35,297 nucleotides of DNA, from assembly GCA_964350695.1 (NCBI GenBank), contig CAYGKM010000014.1:1-35297 (forward strand), read 5' to 3'. Source of the stretch: TMED27 sp964350695. GTDB lineage: Bacteria; Pseudomonadota; Alphaproteobacteria; Micavibrionales; Micavibrionaceae. The stretch's first letter is position 1, and each line of letters begins with the position of its first letter. The notes beneath the pieces are model-generated. The model did not search any database. It had not been told where the DNA came from and was given only the letters and a program-made list of their open reading frames with translations. The translations under genes and the position numbers were made by a program. Positions 24,356 through 33,165 of the stretch are shown piece by piece.

Positions 24356-27300
24356 AACGAAGCCAACTCCCGTATTAAGCTCTGAGCACCTTTAACACGT
24401 TTAACAGGCGTGTCCCAATGGCGGATAGCGACGAGTTTTTGGTCGGGTCGGAGCTTGACTGCCCCGCCTTTTGAGGTCATCCAGTGCATGAGGCCTTCGA
24501 TGTTCGGGGGCGCGTTATTGTGGAAGGCCACAACCGCACCTTTTGGCCCTGCTTCGACGGAAGAAACGCCCGCTTTTTTGCAAAGCTGTTTGATCGCGAC
24601 GATATCGAGGAGGTTTTGCACTTCTTCGGGGAGATCGCCGAAACGGTCGATCAGCTCGGCGGCGAAGTTTTCAACGTCGTCGGGTTCGAGGAGATCGGAC
24701 AGCCTGCGATAAAGCGACATACGCACACCCAAATCGGGGACGTATCTTTCGGGGATCATCACCGATGTGCCGATATTGATTGTGGGCGACCAGCCCTTTT
24801 CGGCGGGCATATCATCAAGGCTTACGCCCTCGCGTGCCATGGCGACGGCTTCCTCTAACATTTGCTGATACAGCTCCACGCCGACTTCCCTGATGTGACC
24901 CGATTGTTGATCGCCGAGCAAGTTCCCTGCCCCGCGAATATCCATATCGTGCGAGGCCAGTTGGAAGCCGCTTCCCAATGTGTCGAGCGTTTCCATGACC
25001 TCAAGCCGTTTTTGCGCTTGGGGGTTGAGGATACCTTGCGGCGGGTATGTGAGATAGGCGTAGGCCCGCACCTTGGAGCGCCCGATGCGGCCGCGGATTT
25101 GGTAAAGCTGCGCGAGGCCGAACATATCGGCGCGGTGGATGATCATGGTGTTGGCGGTCGGGATGTCGATGCCGCTTTCGATGATGTTGGTGGCGAGCAG
25201 CACATCATATTGCCCGTCATAAAAGGCGGTCATGCGGTCTTCTAATTCCTGCGGTGTCATTTGACCATGCGCGGCGACGACTTTAATTTCGGGAACGTGT
25301 TCTTTCAGTAAATCCTCAAGGTCTTTCATATCGGCGATGCGCGGGCAGACATAGAAAGATTGGCCGCCGCGATAATGCTCGCGCAGCAGTGCCTCGCGGA
25401 TCACCATCATGTCGGTGGGCATGACGAATGTACGTACAGCCAGACGGTCAACAGGCGGCGTGGTGATGAGCGACATTTCCTTAACGCCCGTCAGCGACAT
25501 TTGCAGTGTCCGCGGAATGGGGGTGGCGGTGAGGGTCAGGATATGGACATTGGCTTTAAGCTCTTTGAGGCGCTCTTTTTGCTTTACACCGAAGCGCTGC
25601 TCTTCATCGACAACGAGAAGCCCGAGATTATCGAAGTCGATGCCTTTGCCGAACAGCGCGTGCGTGCCGATGACGATGTTCACGCTGCCGTCTTTCAGGC
25701 CGTCTTTTGTGCGGGTGGCGTCCTTAGCCGTGACCATGCGGGAGAGTTGCTCGATGCGAAGGCCCGTGCCGGCGAAGCGTTTCATGAAGCCCATGTAATG
25801 CTGACGCGCGAGAAGCGTTGTAGGGGCGACGACGGCGACTTGGTAGCCATCCATCGCGGCAACGTAAGCGGCGCGGATTGCGACTTCGGTTTTGCCAAAA
25901 CCCACATCGCCGCAGACAAGGCGATCCATGGGGTGCGTGCCCGCCATGCTCTCAAGCGTGTCTTCGATGGCGCGCTCTTGGTCTTCGGTTTCAGCGTAAG
26001 GGAATTTCGCGGCGAAGGCGTTATATAGATCGGGCGCGATTTGGATTGGCTCGGTCTTTTTGAGCGTACGTGCCGCCGCGATTTTGAGCAGACCGTCTGC
26101 CATTTCCATGAGGTCTTTTTTCACGCGCGCTTTGCGCGCTTGCCAGCCTGCGCCGCCGAGCTTATCGAGCTGAACAGTACCTTCATCGCCGCCGAAACGG
26201 GCGAGGACTTCGATGTTTTCAACAGGCACGAAAAGTTTATCACCGCCTGCATATTCAATTTTAAGGCAGTCATGATGAATTTTGCCGATGGTGACGGTTT
26301 CAAGAGACAGAAACTTGCCGATGCCGTGATCGAGGTGGGTGACGAGATCGCCTTCGTTTAGAGACGAGACTTCGCGCAGGAAGTTATCGGCTTTTTTGCG
26401 TTTGGCGGTTTTGCGTGCCAAGCGATCGCCGAGGATGTCGGCCTCGGTCAGCACGGCGAGATCGGGGGCGGTGAAGCCATGTTCTAGGCCGAGAAGCGCA
26501 AGACCGATTTCGTATGGTTTGAGCTTCTTAAGATCCGCGGCATTTTCGATGTTTTTGAGGTTTTCGATATGCCCTGCTTCGAAAATGGAGGCCACGCGCT
26601 GTCTTGCGCCTTCGGAATAACAGGCGATAAGCTTTTTACGCTCGCCCAAAGATGCGAGGTGGGTTTTGAGTTCGCCGATGACATCGCCATCGGGGAGCGC
26701 GCGGATATCAGCAAAATCACGGGCTTTTTTAACATCGGGGTTTTCCTCTCCTGCCGCGCCGAAGGGCGAGAGAAGCTGGGCGCCGCCGATCATACTCTGC
26801 CATTCATTATCCAACACGTACAGGCGGTCAATGCCGAGCGGATGGTAAGTTGCGCCCGAAAGCGATACGTCCTTGGATTTGCGGTCTATGCCTGCCTTTT
26901 CCAGTGTCTTGCGGGATTGGTAGAAATCCTTGATCTGCTCCATACGCTCGGTTTCGGCGCGGCGGGTATGGTGATCGAGGGTCATTTCATGTGCGGGCAC
27001 ATAATCGAGCAGCGTATCCATGCGCTCGTAGAAAAGCGGCAGCCAATGTTCCATGCCGTTATAGCGTCGGCCTTCGGAAATGGATTGATAAAGCGGATCA
27101 TCACCGCGCACGACGCCGAACGCTTCGCGGTATCCAGAGCGGAAGCGCTCGATGCTTTCATCATTCAGGAAAAATTCGGTCACGGGTTGCAAGGCAAAGC
27201 CATCAACATCCCTATCGGTGACTTGGGTTAGTGGGTCAAAGGCGCGAATAGATTCGATTTCATCGCCGAAGAGATCAAGGCGAAGGGGCAGCTCATAGCC

Positions 27301-27837
27301 AGACGGAAAAATATCGACAATACCGCCGCGCATGGCGTATTCCCCTGCTTCGCGGACGGTTTCTGTGCGGGAATATCCGTTGGCGATGAGGAAGTTTTGC
27401 ATTGCATTGATATCTAGCCGCGCATTTTTGGAGGCCGTGAAGGATGCACCCTCAAGAACCGTTTTTGGCATCACGCGCTGCGTCAGGGCGTTCACGGTGG
27501 TGAGCACGATGCGGGAGACGCGTTTGGTTTCTTTATCCCATGCCAACATTTTCGTGAGGCCACCAACCCGCGCCGCGACGATATCGGCGTTCGGCGATAC
27601 GCGGTCATAGGGCAGGCAATCCCATGCGGGAAATTCGATTATATTCACATCGGGCGCGAAGAAGGTCAGGAGTTCTTTCAGCATCGCCACCCGCGTATCA
27701 TCAAGTGCGACATGCACCAGCACCTTATCCTGCGGCATGAGGGCGCGCGCGCGATCAGCCAGAATGCGGGCATCGTGGCCTTCGATTGCGCCAAAAACCG
27801 TGTTTTGTTCGGTGTTTAAAATTTCTGCTGCCTGCAT
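24352..27837 (-). CDS. mfd: transcription-repair coupling factor Mfd
   Basis: Removes RNA polymerase stalled at DNA damage and recruits UvrA; 1161 aa, normal length. The N-terminal UvrB-like part has DCLPYDRVSPNADIVAARVG. The RNA polymerase-interacting domain contains LREVSSLNEGDLVTHLDHGI. The RecG-like motor has Walker A Lys649 in GDVGFGKTEVA, the DEEQ box (VVDEEQRFG) and TLTATPIPRTLQMSL. The C-terminal domain begins near GWSPTINIGTSVMIPERYV. A longer frame exists, but the start at 27837 (MQAAEILNTEQ) fits the family and leaves a 68-bp divergent region with btaA. Its stop overlaps the next gene. Confidence 0.97.
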   Translation of the reverse strand: MQAAEILNTEQNTVFGAIEGHDARILADRARALMPQDKVLVHVALDDTRVAMLKELLTFFAPDVNIIEFPAWDCLPYDRVSPNADIVAARVGGLTKMLAWDKETKRVSRIVLTTVNALTQRVMPKTVLEGASFTASKNARLDINAMQNFLIANGYSRTETVREAGEYAMRGGIVDIFPSGYELPLRLDLFGDEIESIRAFDPLTQVTDRDVDGFALQPVTEFFLNDESIERFRSGYREAFGVVRGDDPLYQSISEGRRYNGMEHWLPLFYERMDTLLDYVPAHEMTLDHHTRRAETERMEQIKDFYQSRKTLEKAGIDRKSKDVSLSGATYHPLGIDRLYVLDNEWQSMIGGAQLLSPFGAAGEENPDVKKARDFADIRALPDGDVIGELKTHLASLGERKKLIACYSEGARQRVASIFEAGHIENLKNIENAADLKKLKPYEIGLALLGLEHGFTAPDLAVLTEADILGDRLARKTAKRKKADNFLREVSSLNEGDLVTHLDHGIGKFLSLETVTIGKIHHDCLKIEYAGGDKLFVPVENIEVLARFGGDEGTVQLDKLGGAGWQARKARVKKDLMEMADGLLKIAAARTLKKTEPIQIAPDLYNAFAAKFPYAETEDQERAIEDTLESMAGTHPMDRLVCGDVGFGKTEVAIRAAYVAAMDGYQVAVVAPTTLLARQHYMGFMKRFAGTGLRIEQLSRMVTAKDATRTKDGLKDGSVNIVIGTHALFGKGIDFDNLGLLVVDEEQRFGVKQKERLKELKANVHILTLTATPIPRTLQMSLTGVKEMSLITTPPVDRLAVRTFVMPTDMMVIREALLREHYRGGQSFYVCPRIADMKDLEDLLKEHVPEIKVVAAHGQMTPQELEDRMTAFYDGQYDVLLATNIIESGIDIPTANTMIIHRADMFGLAQLYQIRGRIGRSKVRAYAYLTYPPQGILNPQAQKRLEVMETLDTLGSGFQLASHDMDIRGAGNLLGDQQSGHIREVGVELYQQMLEEAVAMAREGVSLDDMPAEKGWSPTINIGTSVMIPERYVPDLGVRMSLYRRLSDLLEPDDVENFAAELIDRFGDLPEEVQNLLDIVAIKQLCKKAGVSSVEAGPKGAVVAFHNNAPPNIEGLMHWMTSKGGAVKLRPDQKLVAIRHWDTPVKRVKGAQSLIRELASL

Positions 27838-27905
27838 GTGCTTCGCCTGTTGTCTTGCTTGGGTTTTATATATATGTTTTTGCGGTAGATCAAAGGGAAC
27901 ATCAA

Positions 27906-29291
27906 ATGAGCGCAGCATCACCACAAAAAGAAACTCCAGAAATGGAAAAGCCTGATCCTGATTTGCTCAAAAATGCTGTTCATCAGCATAAGGTGACATC
28001 TAAGAAAGGTCTTTTAGAGCGCTTATTTACCTTATCTTTTAAGGGGTTTGTTTATCCGCAGATTTGGGAAGACCCCGAAGTTGATTTAAACGCGCTGAAG
28101 CTTGATAAAACCAGCCGCATCATGACGATTGCCTCGGGCGGGTGCAATGTTATGAATTACATGACCGAGTCGCCGCAAAAAATTAAAGCGATTGATTTGA
28201 ACCCCGCGCATGTGGCCCTGACACGTTTGAAAATTGCGGCGCTTAAACATCTGCCTGATTATGAGAGCTTCTTTTTGTTCTTCGGGCACGCCGATGAAAA
28301 ACGCAATATTGAAAACTACGACAAATACATAGCGCCGCATCTTGATTCTTTTTCTAAGAAATATTGGGAAGGGTGGAGCCCGTTTAGAGGCCGGCGCATT
28401 AATTACTTCACGAAAAACGTTTATCAGTTTGGTTTGCTTGGGCGTTTTATTTCTACGGTTCATATATTGGCGAAAATTTACGGTGAAGATCCGCGCGAGA
28501 TTTTGACCGCTAAAACCATGAAAGAGCAAGGCGAGATTTTTGACCGTACGATTGGTCCGATTTTCGACAAAAAGATTGTACGTTTTATTTGCAATATGCC
28601 CCCTGCCCTTTACGGGCTTGGGATTCCGCCTGCGCAGTTTGATGACCTTAAGGGCAATCAAGAGATGGCGGATGTGCTGAAGGCGCGTTTGCGCCGCTTG
28701 GCCGCGGATTTCCCGATTGAAGATAATTATTTCGCATGGCAGGCCTTTGGACGCGGCTATGATAAATCCTATAAGCAAGCGGTTCCGCGTTATTTGAAGG
28801 AAAAGCATTATCAAGCGTTGAAGGCAAATGCCGATAGCGTGGAAGTGCACCATACCACCATCACAGGGTTTTTAGAGGCACAAACGCCGAAGAGCCTTGA
28901 TTGCTATGTGTTTTTGGATGCGCAGGACTGGATGAATTCCGAAGCGCTGGGCGTTCTTTGGAAAGAAGTTGTGCGTACGGCGCGTCCCGGCGCACGCGTC
29001 ATTTTCCGCACAGCCGGTGATGACAGCCCGCTGACGAAGGCTTTGCCGAAAGCGATTTTGGAGAAATTCAGTTATGAAGCAGCGGAATCAGCCAAGGCCG
29101 TGGCGAAGGATCGTTCATCCATTTATGGCGGTTTCCATGTTTATACGTTTGATGACGGCGCAAAGGCGAAAGCTCCCAAGCCTAAGCCCCAAGCCAAAAC
29201 GAGCGTGAATAAGGCGGCTGCAAAAAAGGCGCCCGCTAAGAAACCTGCGGCGAAGAAAAAGGCCGCCGCGAAAACCACAAAAGCCGCTTAA
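27906..29291 (+). CDS. btaA: BtaA: S-adenosylmethionine:diacylglycerol 3-amino-3-carboxypropyl transferase, with lysine-rich tail
   Basis: First step of betaine lipid (DGTS) synthesis: moves the aminocarboxypropyl group of SAM to diacylglycerol, making DGHS. DUF3419 family. Signs are VYPQIWEDPEVDLNAL, the SAM-binding MTIASGGCNVMNYM and KAIDLNPAHVALTRLK, and a late YVFLDAQDWMNSEALGVLW. The start at 27906 has AAGGGAA eight bases upstream; a longer frame would run into the mfd promoter. The enzyme core ends near residue 415. About 45 residues of Lys/Ala/Pro repeats follow (KKAPAKKPAAKKKAAAK), like a histone H1 tail, which I do not know as a normal part of BtaA. No clear Pho box was seen upstream. 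btaB follows after three bases. Confidence 0.92.
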   Translation: MSAASPQKETPEMEKPDPDLLKNAVHQHKVTSKKGLLERLFTLSFKGFVYPQIWEDPEVDLNALKLDKTSRIMTIASGGCNVMNYMTESPQKIKAIDLNPAHVALTRLKIAALKHLPDYESFFLFFGHADEKRNIENYDKYIAPHLDSFSKKYWEGWSPFRGRRINYFTKNVYQFGLLGRFISTVHILAKIYGEDPREILTAKTMKEQGEIFDRTIGPIFDKKIVRFICNMPPALYGLGIPPAQFDDLKGNQEMADVLKARLRRLAADFPIEDNYFAWQAFGRGYDKSYKQAVPRYLKEKHYQALKANADSVEVHHTTITGFLEAQTPKSLDCYVFLDAQDWMNSEALGVLWKEVVRTARPGARVIFRTAGDDSPLTKALPKAILEKFSYEAAESAKAVAKDRSSIYGGFHVYTFDDGAKAKAPKPKPQAKTSVNKAAAKKAPAKKPAAKKKAAAKTTKAA

Positions 29292-29294
29292 GCC

Positions 29295-29945
29295 ATGACA
29301 ACAGAGGCGCGCACAAAAGCCCAGATGGATGCCATGTATAAATGGACGCGCCATGTCTATGATGCGAGCCGTAAATATTACCTGCTTGGGCGGGATTATT
29401 TAATCGGCACATTGGATGCGAGGGCCGGAGAGCGCGTTTGCGAGATTGGCTGCGGCACAGCGCGCAACCTCATCAAGATGGCGCAAGAGTATCCTGATGC
29501 GCGTTTTTACGGGCTTGATGCGTCGGACGAGATGTTAAAAACTGCGCATGGGAATGTCGATAAAGTTATAACCACAATTGCCTTGAAACAAGGCTTTGCG
29601 CAGAGTTTTAAGCCCACGGATCTTTTTGGCATTGACGCTCCGTTTGATAAATTCGTGTTTTCCTATGCATTGTCGATTATTCCGCCGTGGAAAGACTCCA
29701 TAGACCATGCGCTGTCGCTCCTGCCATCAGGCGGGCAGCTTCATATTGTGGATTTTGGCGCGATGGACGCGCAGCCCGCGTGGTTTCGGAGGCTGATTTT
29801 TTGGTGGCTCAAGCTGTTTCATGTTTATCACAAGCCTGAGATTCTGCAACATTTGAAGGCGCTGGCCTTGGATGGCAAAGGCACATTGGAGCTGACCGAG
29901 CTTTATAAAGGCTATGCTTATATCGCGGTGTTTAAAAAGCTTTAA
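29295..29945 (+). CDS. btaB: BtaB: SAM-dependent N-methyltransferase for DGTS
   Basis: Adds three methyl groups to DGHS to give DGTS, a phosphorus-free membrane lipid. 216 aa with the class I methyltransferase motif I VCEIGCGTARNLIKMA, the acidic motif II FYGLDASDEMLKTA, and the later FSYALSIIPPWKDSIDHALS and QLHIVDFGAMDA. The ATG is three bases after the btaA stop, so the two are co-translated. The assignment rests on motifs plus adjacency to btaA. Its 3' end overlaps the convergent sdhE stop by four bases. Confidence 0.9.
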   Translation: MTTEARTKAQMDAMYKWTRHVYDASRKYYLLGRDYLIGTLDARAGERVCEIGCGTARNLIKMAQEYPDARFYGLDASDEMLKTAHGNVDKVITTIALKQGFAQSFKPTDLFGIDAPFDKFVFSYALSIIPPWKDSIDHALSLLPSGGQLHIVDFGAMDAQPAWFRRLIFWWLKLFHVYHKPEILQHLKALALDGKGTLELTELYKGYAYIAVFKKL

Positions 29946-30202
29946 GCCAGTTTATGGTTTTGGATTTTTTCAAAAAGGCTTGAGACCACGTTGGCGGGCG
30001 GGTCTTCTTTTCCTGTGATCCAGTTATATAAATTCGGATCATTTTCTTTCAGGATTTCTTCGAACTGCGCGAGTTCTTCTTTGCTCATATTCGGCACATG
30101 CTTTTTCGCAAAAGATCCGAGGATCAAATCCATCTCTTTTGTGCCACGGTGATCGGAGCGGAAAATCAGTTTGTTTCTTAAATTTTGAAGGTCATCATTC
30201 AT
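29942..30202 (-). CDS. sdhE: SdhE, succinate dehydrogenase flavinylation factor
   Basis: 86 aa, the usual length. The conserved RGxxE motif is Arg19-Gly-Thr-Lys-Glu23 in SDHRGTKEMDLILGSF. A later EEILKENDPNLYNWITGK matches the acidic, Trp-bearing helix of the family. SdhE helps attach FAD to SdhA in the cytoplasm. The start codon is the last base triplet before the assembly gap, and the same 55 bases recur on the far side, so the gene is probably complete. It lies between btaB and recG; in many Alphaproteobacteria sdhE sits between mfd and recG. Confidence 0.92.
   Translation of the reverse strand: MNDDLQNLRNKLIFRSDHRGTKEMDLILGSFAKKHVPNMSKEELAQFEEILKENDPNLYNWITGKEDPPANVVSSLFEKIQNHKLA
30148..30202. 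repeat. 55-bp sequence flanking the assembly gap, left copy
   Basis: These 55 bases, the first codons of sdhE, recur exactly at 30303-30357 immediately after the run of N. The identity ends exactly at the gap edges, which marks an assembly overlap rather than a biological repeat. Confidence 0.95.
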
Positions 30203-30302
30203 NNNNNNNNNNNNNNNNNNNNNNNNNNNNNNNNNNNNNNNNNNNNNNNNNNNNNNNNNNNNNNNNNNNNNNNNNNNNNNNNNNNNNNNNNNNNNNNNNN
30301 NN
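30203..30302. other. assembly gap (100 N)
   Basis: A run of exactly 100 N, a conventional length for an unknown gap. Identical 55-bp ends on both sides suggest the contigs overlap and the true gap is zero or slightly negative. Confidence 0.97.
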
Positions 30303-30357
30303 GGTGATCGGAGCGGAAAATCAGTTTGTTTCTTAAATTTTGAAGGTCATCATTCAT
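30303..30357. repeat. 55-bp sequence flanking the assembly gap, right copy
   Basis: Exact copy of 30148-30202. If the two are merged, sdhE (minus) and recG (plus) are separated by only 51 bp (30358-30408), which then holds both divergent promoters. Confidence 0.95.
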
Positions 30358-30408
30358 TTGTTTTAAAATAAGGGTATTCAGAGAATTGAAAAGCCTTAAA
30401 ATGAAGAT

Positions 30409-32490
30409 ATGGCCAGACCGTTTGAATTAGATCCATTATTTCGCGCGCTGACGACCCTTGGCGGGGTGGGGCCGAAGAATGCCGCGCTGTTCGAGAAATT
30501 GCTCGGCGGGCCGAAGGTTCTGGATTTGCTGTGGCATATGCCGGTTGATTTTATTGATCGCCGTTTTTCTCCGCCCATTGCCGAAGCGCCAGAGGGGCGA
30601 ATTGTAACGATGGAAGTCACGGTGGTATCGCATACGCCCAATCCGCGGCGAGGCCTACCCTACCGCGTGAAAGTGCGCGATGGCAGCGGGGTGATGTCTC
30701 TAGTGTTTTTCCATGCGAATAAAGGATGGATTGAAAAGCAGCTGCCCGATCGCGAGAAAGTGATTATCAGCGGTAAGGTCGAATATTATCAAGGGAACGC
30801 GCAGATTGTGCACCCTGATATCGCGACCATAGCGGAGCGCGAGACTTTAGAGACGATAGAGCCGATTTACCCCCTGACGGCGGGCGTGACCAATAAGACG
30901 CTGCGCAAAGCAATGAGCGCGGCGCTGGATTTTGTGCCGCAGCTTGGTGAATGGCTGGAGCCTGCCTACAAAAAGCAGCAAAAATGGGCGGAATGGGATG
31001 AGGCGCTGTTTGCCGTGCATGAGCCCGAAACCGAGAAGGAGCTTTTACCCGAAAGCCCATTTCGGCAGCGCCTGGCGTATGATGAATTGCTGGCGAACCA
31101 GCTTACGCTTTCTTTGGTGCGCCATCGCCAGCGCAAGGTGAACGGGCGAACATTTTACGGTGACGGGGCATTGCGGGCGAAGCTGAAAGAAATTTTGCCG
31201 TTTGATCTGACGGGGGCGCAGGAGCGATCCCTCGTGGAGATTGAAAAAGACATGGCGGAAAATGCGCGCATGCTGCGGCTGCTGCAAGGCGATGTGGGGT
31301 CTGGGAAGACGGTTGTGGCGGCGATGGCGATGCTAGCGGCCGTCGAGACAGGCGCGCAGGCCGCGATTATGGCGCCGACCGAGATTTTGGCGCGCCAGCA
31401 CGAACAGGTTTTGAAGCCGTGGCTTGATGCGCTTGGTGTGGGCTATGTCACACTAACGGGCCGTGATAAAGGCGCAGGGCGCGAGGATATCCTTGCGCAG
31501 GTCACGAGCGGGGCAGCGAAGATTATTATCGGCACGCATGCGATTTTTCAAGACGGGGTGGAGTTTGCGGATCTGGGCCTTGCGGTGATAGACGAACAGC
31601 ATCGCTTCGGGGTGCATCAACGTTTGCAGCTCACGAGTAAAGGCACAGGCGTCGATGTTCTGGTGATGACCGCAACCCCAATTCCGCGCACGCTGACGCT
31701 GACGGCGTATGGGGACATGGATGTTTCAAAGCTTGATGAAAAGCCGCCCGGGCGAAAGCCGATTGATACGCTGCTGATGCCGAAAGAAAAGATGGACGAA
31801 ATGATAGAGGGGCTTGCGCGCAAGCTTAAAGAAGGGGCGCGGGTGTATTGGGTGTGTCCTTTGGTTGAGGAATCCGAAAAGCTTGATCTCGCGGCGGCAG
31901 AGGAACGGTTCGATATTTTGCGTCAGAGGTTTGGGAAGGTTGGTCTCGTGCATGGGCGGATGAAGCCGGCGGAAAAAGACGAAGTTATGGCGCGCTTTGC
32001 TGGCGGCGAGTTGAACATATTGGTGGCGACAACGGTGATCGAGGTGGGGGTGAATGTGCCCGAAGCCACGATCATGGTAATTGAACATGCGGAGCGCTTT
32101 GGCTTGTCGCAGCTGCATCAGCTTCGGGGGCGCGTTGGGCGCGGCGGCGATAAGAGCTATTGCTTCCTTGTTTATAGCGGGCCGCTGGGGGAGACAGCGA
32201 AGGAACGCCTGTCCGTTATGCGCGAAACCGAAGACGGGTTTTTGATTGCGGAGAAGGATTTGAAGCTGCGCGGCGGCGGCGATATTTTGGGCGTGAAGCA
32301 AAGCGGTTTGCCGCAGTTTCGTTTGGCGGATTTAAATGTGCATGGAGAGCTGCTCGCGGCGGCGCGGGATGATGCGCGGCTGATTATCGAGAAAGACCCT
32401 GAACTTAAGAGCGAGCGCGGAAAAGCGCTTACGACGCTGCTATATTTATTCGAACGGGATCAGGCGATCCAGTATTTGCGATCAGGCTGA
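30409..32490 (+). CDS. recG: ATP-dependent DNA helicase RecG
   Basis: Remodels stalled replication forks and Holliday junctions; 693 aa, the normal length. The N-terminal wedge domain includes GGVGPKNAALFEKLL and an OB-like part VKVRDGSGVMSLVFF. Walker A holds Lys300 in GDVGSGKTVVAAM. The DEQH box starts at Asp395 (VIDEQHRFGVHQRLQL), followed by TATPIPRTLTLTAYGDMD. Motif VI is HQLRGRVGRGGDKSYC. The late DLKLRGGGDILGVKQSG is the TRG-type motif. Its end overlaps the convergent cysE by nine bases. Confidence 0.97.
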   Translation: MARPFELDPLFRALTTLGGVGPKNAALFEKLLGGPKVLDLLWHMPVDFIDRRFSPPIAEAPEGRIVTMEVTVVSHTPNPRRGLPYRVKVRDGSGVMSLVFFHANKGWIEKQLPDREKVIISGKVEYYQGNAQIVHPDIATIAERETLETIEPIYPLTAGVTNKTLRKAMSAALDFVPQLGEWLEPAYKKQQKWAEWDEALFAVHEPETEKELLPESPFRQRLAYDELLANQLTLSLVRHRQRKVNGRTFYGDGALRAKLKEILPFDLTGAQERSLVEIEKDMAENARMLRLLQGDVGSGKTVVAAMAMLAAVETGAQAAIMAPTEILARQHEQVLKPWLDALGVGYVTLTGRDKGAGREDILAQVTSGAAKIIIGTHAIFQDGVEFADLGLAVIDEQHRFGVHQRLQLTSKGTGVDVLVMTATPIPRTLTLTAYGDMDVSKLDEKPPGRKPIDTLLMPKEKMDEMIEGLARKLKEGARVYWVCPLVEESEKLDLAAAEERFDILRQRFGKVGLVHGRMKPAEKDEVMARFAGGELNILVATTVIEVGVNVPEATIMVIEHAERFGLSQLHQLRGRVGRGGDKSYCFLVYSGPLGETAKERLSVMRETEDGFLIAEKDLKLRGGGDILGVKQSGLPQFRLADLNVHGELLAAARDDARLIIEKDPELKSERGKALTTLLYLFERDQAIQYLRSG

Positions 32491-33162
32491 TTTTTTCTTT
32501 TTTTGCTTTGCCGGCGCCTTGCAATCCGCTTCGGGGATTTTAAGCTCGCGTTTGATCTGTCCCATTTCGCGGATCATGCAATCAATGGTGAAGGTGACCT
32601 CCTCCATTTCCGCGCGGGAGGGCATGCCGTAGCCGCGAGAGGTTTCATCGCCGCCGATTACGCGGGCGGGAATGCCGAGCGCGGTCATCCCTGCCGGAAT
32701 ATCGTTGGTAACAACCGAATTCGAGCCAACTTTCGCGCCCTTGCCGATGGTGATATCACCTAGCACTTGTGCGCCTGCGCCAATCATTGCGCCGTTTTCG
32801 ATTGTGGGGTGGCGCTTTTCGCCCTTTTGGTCTGCGCGCCCTACTCCGCCGAGCGTAACGCCGTGATATATTGTGACATCGTCCTTAATAATGGCGGTTT
32901 GGCCAATGACCACGCCTGTGCCGTGATCAATGAACAGGCGGTTTCCGATTTTGGCTGCTGGGTGAATTTCAACGCCTGTGAAAATGCGCCCGATATTGGC
33001 GAGAAAACGGGCAAAAGCCTTTAGCCCCAAGCCCCAAAGCCAGTTGTTCATGCGGTGAAATAGCACGGCATGAAAGCCGTTATAGCCCAAGATTACTTCC
33101 ATGAAGGTGGGCGCGGCAGGATCGCGGGATTGGATGGACTTTATGTCGTCTAAAACGCTCAT
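32482..33162 (-). CDS. cysE: serine O-acetyltransferase (CysE, EpsC type)
   Basis: Makes O-acetylserine from serine and acetyl-CoA, the first step of cysteine synthesis. 226 aa. The left-handed beta-helix hexapeptides run from GVEIHPAAKIGNRLFIDHGT through VVIGQTAIIKDDVTIYHGVT to GKGAKVGSNSVVTNDIPAGM, with the active-site His in the FIDHGTG stretch. It is the shorter, non-enterobacterial form. The C-terminus ends in a short Lys cluster (PAKQKKKKSA). The start lies three bases after the DUF502 stop, so the pair is one operon on the minus strand. Confidence 0.95.
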   Translation of the reverse strand: MSVLDDIKSIQSRDPAAPTFMEVILGYNGFHAVLFHRMNNWLWGLGLKAFARFLANIGRIFTGVEIHPAAKIGNRLFIDHGTGVVIGQTAIIKDDVTIYHGVTLGGVGRADQKGEKRHPTIENGAMIGAGAQVLGDITIGKGAKVGSNSVVTNDIPAGMTALGIPARVIGGDETSRGYGMPSRAEMEEVTFTIDCMIREMGQIKRELKIPEADCKAPAKQKKKKSA

Positions 33163-33165
33163 AGG

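Noticed and set aside
27838..27905. Pho box upstream of btaA
   Set aside because: No pair of CTGTCAT-like repeats with the right spacing is visible.
30139..30336. 65-aa plus-strand frame spanning the N run
   Set aside because: It is produced by translating N and is not a gene.
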